Shown piece after piece: positions 7,849 through 11,788 of a stretch of 11,788 nt of DNA (positions are counted from its first letter, which is position 1; each line of letters begins with the position of its first letter). This stretch comes from an uncultured Clostridia bacterium (GTDB taxonomy: Bacteria; Bacillota_A; Clostridia; Oscillospirales; Acutalibacteraceae). Under the pieces are notes generated by a model. The model ran no database searches. It saw only the letters and a program-made list of their open reading frames with translations, and was not told where the DNA came from. The stretch is from assembly GCA_937891215.1 (NCBI GenBank), contig CALAEU010000137.1, forward strand, positions 1 to 11,788, read 5' to 3'. Made by a program: the position numbers and the translations under genes.

Positions 7849-7874
7849 TAAAAACAAATCAAATTCTATTGACA
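7843..7874. promoter_or_regulatory. Inverted repeat joining the two divergent -35 boxes
   Basis: TGTCAATA (7843-7850) and TATTGACA (7867-7874) are perfect 8-bp inverted copies 16 bp apart. Six bases of each arm are the -35 hexamer of one of the two divergent promoters; the extra two bases on each side are beyond what the consensus requires. A dimeric regulator bound here could control both genes, but the symmetry may simply come from two good promoters facing apart. Confidence 0.45.
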
Positions 7875-7897
7875 CATTGTCGAATTTTTATTAAAAT
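7869..7897 (+). promoter_or_regulatory. Sigma-A promoter of the membrane XRE regulator gene
   Basis: The -35 box is TTGACA (7869-7874), the spacer is 17 bp, and the -10 box is TAAAAT (7892-7897), one base off consensus. Transcription would begin near 7904, leaving an unusually long leader of about 130 nt before ATG 8037. A GACA-CAT-TGTC dyad (7871-7881) overlaps the -35 box. The 288-base stretch between the two start regions holds only regulatory signals and no gene. Confidence 0.8.
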
Positions 7898-7916
7898 TAT
7901 CGTCATAGTGATATAG

Positions 7917-7942
7917 TTCCACGATTAGTGGACAAATTCCAC
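7917..7942. promoter_or_regulatory. Alternating TCCAC / GTGGA half-sites at exact 10-bp steps
   Basis: TCCAC at 7918-7922, its reverse complement GTGGA at 7928-7932, and TCCAC again at 7938-7942. Each step is exactly 10 bp, about one helical turn, and the direct copies extend to TTCCAC. It begins about 13 bp after the expected transcription start, a usual place for a repressor operator. In RNA the middle element could pair with either neighbour, giving two exclusive 5-bp hairpins. Function is inferred. Confidence 0.45.
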
Positions 7943-7982
7943 TTTAAATGAGTTGCATTTTGTGTCTATTTATAGGAGAATT

Positions 7983-8014
7983 GAATTACAGATAAGCGCT
8001 GAAATCTGCAATTC
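7983..8014 (+). promoter_or_regulatory. Leader hairpin just before the regulator's ribosome binding site
   Basis: Arms GAATTACAGAT (7983-7993) and ATCTGCAATTC (8004-8014) pair over 11 positions with one A/C mismatch and enclose a 10-nt loop that contains the self-complementary AGCGCT. The hairpin ends 6 nt before the AGGAG at 8021. There is no T-run, so it is not a terminator. It may tune translation or serve as a DNA operator. The core CAGAT/ATCTG is shared with the dyad in the AIM24 leader. Confidence 0.5.
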
Positions 8015-8020
8015 CTAAAA

Positions 8021-8025
8021 AGGAG
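8021..8025 (+). promoter_or_regulatory. Ribosome binding site AGGAG with long spacer
   Basis: AGGAG within AAAAAGGAGAAAG lies 11 nt before ATG 8037, longer than the usual 5-9 nt. The next in-frame ATG (8052) would cut into the DNA-binding domain, so 8037 is kept. Confidence 0.6.
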
Positions 8026-8036
8026 AAAGAATATAT

Positions 8037-9389
8037 ATGGAGAAAAAGACAATGGGCTCTTTTCTTGCCGCATTAAGAAAAGCCAATGGCTACACTCAGC
8101 AAGAAGTTGCCGATAAGTTAAATGTATCTAATAAAACAGTAAGCAAATGGGAATGTGATGATGGTTGCCCTGAAATTATGATGTTACCCGCAATTGCAGA
8201 GCTTTATTCTGTTACTGTAGATGAAATTTTAAAAGGTGAAAGAATTCAAAAAGTAACTAGTGAACAAGAAGTACAAAAAGAGCAGAAAGAAAACACGGGT
8301 AAAAGAGTAAAATATTTAGTAGAAAAAGCATTAACTCAATATAAAAACAAATCAATAATTGCTATTACTCTCTCAGTCGTTGGTGCTATTCTCCCCTATT
8401 TTGTGAGTATGATTTTCGGTTATGATTTTATTTTCATTCCTATTATTTTAACAATTGCATTAATTGCAGCAGCTACAATAATTATAGTTATTGCAACTAA
8501 TAACCTTAAATCAAATTTATATTCACAGGAGTTTATAGACGAAGAAACTTTAAAAGAGGTTAAACAAATATCCATAAAATATATCTGCCTTATAATCTTC
8601 TTCCCGATTATTTCACTTATCGGTTTAGCGTTTATTATAACAGGTTTCGATTATATGGCATTCTGGTTCTTGCCTTTATCCATATTAGTTGCTACTGCTA
8701 TTTCATACACAACATACAAAAACCAGTTAAAGAAAGAGAATATTGAAATTGTAAAAAGCAAAGAAAATATTGTCCGCCGTAAGAAGTTCATAAAGCGAAC
8801 TGTAATTATAGATATAGTTATTGTTTTAGCATTTGCTCTTGGCTCTGCGGTTGTTGCCTATTTAAATACACAAAGTGAAACTGTTTTCAGTTTTAAAGAT
8901 GCAGTCAATTACCAGTACGAAACACTTGAAGAAGCCGAGAAAGATTATTACAAAATCTATAATGCTATTATAAATGAAAAACCGTTGTACAGACTTGATT
9001 CTGTTGATTATGATAGTTTAAGTGTAAGTGGCACTACAATTTATTTTGTTTCAACTCACGAAAAAAATGGTGCTTATCAGTTTATAGATTTTATTGAAGA
9101 TGAAAGTTTTGATTATAACTTTAAAACAAAAGAGGAATTAAATAACTATATTATTGAAAATATATATGATGAAGAAAAAGCATTTTATCTGGATTTTTTG
9201 CGTTCTTCTGGCAGATATATAACCTTTGATAATGACACACTTTCAATCACAGAACATAATAATACTATGAATAATTTTGTAAGTGAATTCTTTGATACTT
9301 ATAATATAGACATTTTTATTCTAAGTACATTTTTTGTTTTTGGTGCTACTATAATTTCACTCATAATATATTTTAAAAAGAAAAACTAA
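8037..9389 (+). CDS. Membrane-bound XRE-family transcriptional regulator
   Basis: 450-residue one-component regulator. Residues 6-62 are an XRE/Cro-CI type helix-turn-helix domain, with YTQQEVADKLNVSNKTVSKWE at about 19-39 covering the two recognition helices, followed by LYSVTVDEILKGE. A polar linker (68-104) leads to six predicted membrane helices: about 106-126, 131-154, 182-202, 207-225, 254-276 and 425-445. Lys/Arg-rich loops (226-253) and the KKKN tail fit an inside location, so about 277-424 should face outside. That loop is Asp/Glu/Tyr-rich and contains no fold I recognise. The family pattern (XRE domain plus DUF-type membrane half) is common in Clostridia, but ligands are generally unknown. 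It probably senses an envelope or external cue and acts directly on DNA from the membrane. Targets could be its own promoter and the divergent AIM24 gene. It does not adjoin the permease operon directly. Confidence 0.85.
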   Translation: MEKKTMGSFLAALRKANGYTQQEVADKLNVSNKTVSKWECDDGCPEIMMLPAIAELYSVTVDEILKGERIQKVTSEQEVQKEQKENTGKRVKYLVEKALTQYKNKSIIAITLSVVGAILPYFVSMIFGYDFIFIPIILTIALIAAATIIIVIATNNLKSNLYSQEFIDEETLKEVKQISIKYICLIIFFPIISLIGLAFIITGFDYMAFWFLPLSILVATAISYTTYKNQLKKENIEIVKSKENIVRRKKFIKRTVIIDIVIVLAFALGSAVVAYLNTQSETVFSFKDAVNYQYETLEEAEKDYYKIYNAIINEKPLYRLDSVDYDSLSVSGTTIYFVSTHEKNGAYQFIDFIEDESFDYNFKTKEELNNYIIENIYDEEKAFYLDFLRSSGRYITFDNDTLSITEHNNTMNNFVSEFFDTYNIDIFILSTFFVFGATIISLIIYFKKKN

Positions 9390-9393
9390 ACAA

Positions 9394-9429
9394 AAAACAG
9401 TTGATTGGTTAATATCAATCAACTGTTTT
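9394..9429. terminator. Bidirectional intrinsic terminator between the regulator and the phosphatase
   Basis: Perfect 14-bp stem AAAACAGTTGATTG (9394-9407) with CAATCAACTGTTTT (9416-9429) and an 8-nt loop. The plus strand continues with CG and TTTTT (9432-9436), which overlaps the phosphatase stop region; the minus strand continues with TTGTTTAGTTTTT. It therefore serves both converging transcripts, starting 5 nt after the regulator stop codon and 5 nt beyond the phosphatase stop. Confidence 0.92.
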
Positions 9430-9434
9430 CGTTT

Positions 9435-9893
9435 TTATAAACTATTCAAAAATCCTTCTAACCCTTCGCATATATCGTTATATGTAACTGTAAAATCACC
9501 TGTGTACCACGGGTCTGCTACATCCGTTTTTCTGTCTGTATAGTACATAAGCTTTTTCACTTTATTTTCAGGGTCAGCGCCGAAAATCCTTAAAATGTTT
9601 CTTATATTATTGCTATCCATACAAATGAATAAATCATATCTGTCGTAGTCGCTCTTTTTCACCTGAGTGGCTCTTTTTCCGTCACAGGAAATCCCGTGTT
9701 CGTTTAAAATCTTCTTTGCAGGTGGGTAAACAGGGTTACCTACACCCATAAAAATCTCTTCACTGCTTGTAGCCATTGAGCAGACAGAAAATTCATTTTC
9801 TCTTCCCTGCTTTTTTAACATATCTTTAAATACAAACTCAGCAATAGGACTACGACAAATATTGCCGTGACATACAAAATTTACTTTTAACAT
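9435..9893 (-). CDS. Low-molecular-weight protein-tyrosine phosphatase
   Basis: 152-residue cytoplasmic enzyme that hydrolyses phosphotyrosine in proteins. The N-terminal P-loop, VCHGNICRSP at 7-16, gives the CX5R(S) motif with nucleophile Cys8, Arg14 and Ser15. The general acid loop is DPWY at 127-130. Length matches the family norm of about 150 residues. The P-loop has His9 where Leu, Thr or Met is more usual, which should not harm catalysis. In Gram-positive bacteria such enzymes act on tyrosine kinases of capsule or exopolysaccharide synthesis and on stress proteins; the target here is unknown. Its ATG overlaps the stop codon of the upstream nuclease gene by one base (TAATG at 9893), and the nearest Shine-Dalgarno-like AAGG is 13 nt away, so it probably depends on translational coupling. 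It is the last gene of the murA operon. Confidence 0.93.
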   Translation of the reverse strand: MLKVNFVCHGNICRSPIAEFVFKDMLKKQGRENEFSVCSMATSSEEIFMGVGNPVYPPAKKILNEHGISCDGKRATQVKKSDYDRYDLFICMDSNNIRNILRIFGADPENKVKKLMYYTDRKTDVADPWYTGDFTVTYNDICEGLEGFLNSL

Positions 9894-10687
9894 TAAACTA
9901 AAACTACCTTACTGTTATTTTCTGCTTCTGCAACTTTCAACTGGTAATCTCTGTTGACGAGCGCCCCCATATTTAAAAGTGCATTGGTTGAAGTTTCATA
10001 CGCTAAATGCGGTGTATTATTTTCAGGACTTAAATGTGCTAATATAAACTGTGTTGTACCATTGTTTACAAGAGTTTTTAAAACACTCGCACACGCATCA
10101 TTTGAAAGATGCCCTTTATCAGAAAGAATTCTTTTTTTCAATTCATAATAATACGGACCTGTTTTTAACATATTCAAATCGTGATTTGACTCAATATAAA
10201 CCAGTTTACATCCTGTGATTGAGTTCATAATTTCAGGTGTTACAATGCCTGTATCTGTTGCAATCGCAACTTTTGTACTACCGTCACTACCTGTAATAGT
10301 GTATCCTCTACCATCTGCACAGTCGTGTGATGTTTTAAAAGGTTTTATAAACATATCACCTATTTCTACACCATCATCATTAACAGTAAAATCCATGTGA
10401 CAATCGTTTAAAACATCTTTTTTCTTAAGTTCTAAAATAGTACCTGCTGAAGCATAAACAGGTATTTTATTACGCTTTAAAAACACCGAAAGACCTTTTA
10501 TGTGGTCTGCGTGTTCATGGGTGAGAAACACTGCTTTTATTGCTGATTCTTCAATACCAATTGAGTCCAGTTTTTCTCTTATTTGTTTGGCAGTTCTGCC
10601 CACATCCACCAAAATTCCTGCATTATTTTCGCCTATGTAAACAGAATTGCCGCTACTTGATGAAAATAGCGGACAAAATCTTATCAT
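9893..10687 (-). CDS. walJ: WalJ/YycJ-type metallo-beta-lactamase-fold hydrolase
   Basis: 264-residue protein, the same size as Bacillus YycJ/WalJ. It opens with FCPLFSSSSGNS, typical of the family. The metal-binding motif THEHADH lies at 56-62 (His57, His59, Asp61, His62), with further likely ligands His121 (TSHD), Asp145 (ATDTG), and conserved His193 (GHLSN) and His218 (AHLSPENN). No signal peptide is seen. WalJ/YycJ homologues are reported as metal-dependent DNA exonucleases and as genetic partners of the WalRK cell-wall two-component system. Here no walR or walK is visible; the gene instead sits 6 nt after murA, which keeps the cell-wall theme. GAGGAG at 10697-10702, inside the end of murA, lies 9 nt before ATG 10687 and fixes the start. 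Precise substrate is uncertain. Confidence 0.88.
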   Translation of the reverse strand: MIRFCPLFSSSSGNSVYIGENNAGILVDVGRTAKQIREKLDSIGIEESAIKAVFLTHEHADHIKGLSVFLKRNKIPVYASAGTILELKKKDVLNDCHMDFTVNDDGVEIGDMFIKPFKTSHDCADGRGYTITGSDGSTKVAIATDTGIVTPEIMNSITGCKLVYIESNHDLNMLKTGPYYYELKKRILSDKGHLSNDACASVLKTLVNNGTTQFILAHLSPENNTPHLAYETSTNALLNMGALVNRDYQLKVAEAENNSKVVLV

Positions 10688-10693
10688 ATTAAA

Positions 10694-11788
10694 TTACTCC
10701 TCGTCAAATGTTTCACGGGTAATATCTACACCGACTGCGGTAAGTTTTTCTACAATCTTTTCGTAACCGCGGTCAATAAGGTTTATATTTGTAACCGTTG
10801 TTGTACCTTTTGCCATCATACCGGCAATAACCATTGCGGCACCTGCTCTCAAGTCATCAGCTTCAACTGGTGCACCATTAAGATTATCTACACCTGTAAT
10901 AATAGCAGTTTTACCATCAACAATTATATTTGCACCCATTCTCCTTAACTGTTGAGTGTATTTAAAGCGGTTATCCCACACGCTTTCTACAACATGGCTT
11001 GTCCCTTTACAAGTTGTAAGTAAAACTGCCATTTGTGGTTGCATATCTGTCGGGAAACCAGGGTGTGGTCTTGTTTTAACTCTGCAAGCATTTGGTCTTT
11101 CAATATTTGAAACAACACGTATACTATCGTCACCTTCAATAACGGTAATACCACATTCTTCTAACTTACTTGTAATTGACTCAAGGTGTTTTGGAATAAC
11201 ATCCTGAATTATAACATCGCCACCAACTGCTGCAGCCGCTACCATATAAGTACCTGCTTCAATCTGGTCAGGAATTATAGAATAAGTGCAACTGTGCATA
11301 TTCTGAGTACCACGGATTTTAATAACATCTGTACCTGCACCGCGAACATCAGCTCCCATTGAGTTTAAAAAGTTCGCAAGGTCAACTATATGTGGCTCTC
11401 TTGCGGCATTTTCAATAACTGTGAGACCTTTAGCTCTTACCGCTGCAAGCATTACATTTATTGTAGCACCTACCGAAACAACATCCATATAAACAGAAGA
11501 CCCCATAAGTTCATCTGCATTTGCAACAACAACTGCACCCTCTGTAGTTACTGTTGCACCTAATGCTTCAAAACCTTTAATGTGCTGGTCAATTGGTCTT
11601 TCACCAAAATAACAACCACCCGGCATAGAAACACTAGCATTACCAAATTTACCTAAAAGCGCACCTAAAAGATAGTAAGACGCTCTTAATTTACGGGTCA
11701 TTTTGTCCGGTATATTTATGTCTGCATTTACATTTTTACCATCAATTATAACTACGCCTTCTTCTGGTGTTTCAACCTCTGCACCAAT
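10694..11788 (-). CDS. murA: UDP-N-acetylglucosamine 1-carboxyvinyltransferase, 5' end outside the window
   Basis: MurA transfers enolpyruvate from phosphoenolpyruvate to UDP-GlcNAc, the first committed step of peptidoglycan synthesis in the cytoplasm. The frame stays open to the window edge (visible residues begin IGAEVETPEEG), giving 364 residues; about 56 N-terminal residues are missing compared with the Escherichia coli enzyme. An internal ATG at 11701 is not the true start. Catalytic Cys is present in SMPGGCYFGERP (visible residue 59, equivalent to E. coli Cys115), so fosfomycin sensitivity is expected at that site. Other matches are Arg in GERP (Arg120), FPTDMQ (Asp305), DLRAG, and LIDRGYE (Arg397). 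Low-GC Gram-positives often have two copies (murAA/murAB); which this is cannot be told. It heads the visible part of the operon with walJ and the phosphatase. Confidence 0.96.
   Translation of the reverse strand: MGAEVETPEEGVVIIDGKNVNADINIPDKMTRKLRASYYLLGALLGKFGNASVSMPGGCYFGERPIDQHIKGFEALGATVTTEGAVVVANADELMGSSVYMDVVSVGATINVMLAAVRAKGLTVIENAAREPHIVDLANFLNSMGADVRGAGTDVIKIRGTQNMHSCTYSIIPDQIEAGTYMVAAAAVGGDVIIQDVIPKHLESITSKLEECGITVIEGDDSIRVVSNIERPNACRVKTRPHPGFPTDMQPQMAVLLTTCKGTSHVVESVWDNRFKYTQQLRRMGANIIVDGKTAIITGVDNLNGAPVEADDLRAGAAMVIAGMMAKGTTTVTNINLIDRGYEKIVEKLTAVGVDITRETFDEE
10697..10702 (-). promoter_or_regulatory. Ribosome binding site GAGGAG of walJ within the murA 3' end
   Basis: On the minus strand GAGGAG encodes the final Glu-Glu of MurA and precedes ATG 10687 by 9 nt, with the murA stop codon (10694-10696) between them. 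It implies that the two genes share a transcript and are probably translationally coupled. Confidence 0.75.

Noticed and set aside
7948..7995. 15-codon leader peptide before the regulator
   Set aside because: No Shine-Dalgarno sequence precedes its ATG and no run of regulatory codons is visible. It is kept only as a remark in the leader finding.
10694..11701. MurA as a truncated gene starting at ATG 11701
   Set aside because: The frame stays open for 29 more codons to the window edge and these match the family, so the gene is simply cut by the window.
1..11788. CRISPR array, tRNA/rRNA, insertion sequence, phage or toxin-antitoxin module
   Set aside because: No regularly spaced long direct repeats, no cloverleaf-like sequence, no transposase or integrase motif, and no pair of small overlapping genes was found on either strand.

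Overview
The window looks like chromosomal DNA from a low-GC Gram-positive anaerobe of the class Clostridia, possibly an Oscillospiraceae or Ruminococcaceae-like gut bacterium. This rests on AT-rich third positions, strong purine-rich ribosome binding sites, sigma-A type promoters, FtsX-type double permeases, and a MurA/WalJ-type cell-wall block. The genus cannot be fixed from the sequence alone. No tRNA, rRNA, CRISPR array, transposase or phage gene was seen.

Left block (1-6845, + strand): two paralogous ABC-transporter permeases of the FtsX/MacB class, each 929 aa once their starts are trimmed, followed after 2 nt by a secreted, C-terminally membrane-anchored protein with two CARDB/NEW3-like beta-sandwich modules. 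The three genes read as one operon ending at a 13-bp hairpin terminator. No ATPase is present; it probably lies upstream of position 1. The likely product is a heteromeric exporter or envelope-remodelling ABC machine with a surface accessory protein. An 83-bp gap between the permeases holds a degenerate heptanucleotide tandem repeat.

Middle block (6861-9429): an AIM24-family protein on the minus strand is divergent from a + strand regulator in which an N-terminal XRE-type DNA-binding domain is fused to a six-helix membrane domain with a large outside loop. Between them lie two near-consensus promoters placed back to back. Their -35 boxes form an 8-bp perfect inverted repeat. Further dyads and spaced half-sites lie in both leaders. 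This is the part of the window most likely to hold undescribed regulation.

Right block (9435-11788, - strand): a tightly packed operon transcribed right to left: murA (5' end outside the window), a WalJ/YycJ-type metallo-beta-lactamase-fold nuclease, and a low-molecular-weight protein-tyrosine phosphatase that overlaps its upstream neighbour by one base. It ends at a 14-bp hairpin that also terminates the regulator gene from the other side.

No wholly new system can be proven from sequence alone. The best candidates are the permease-permease-CARDB operon and the regulator/AIM24 divergent control region.
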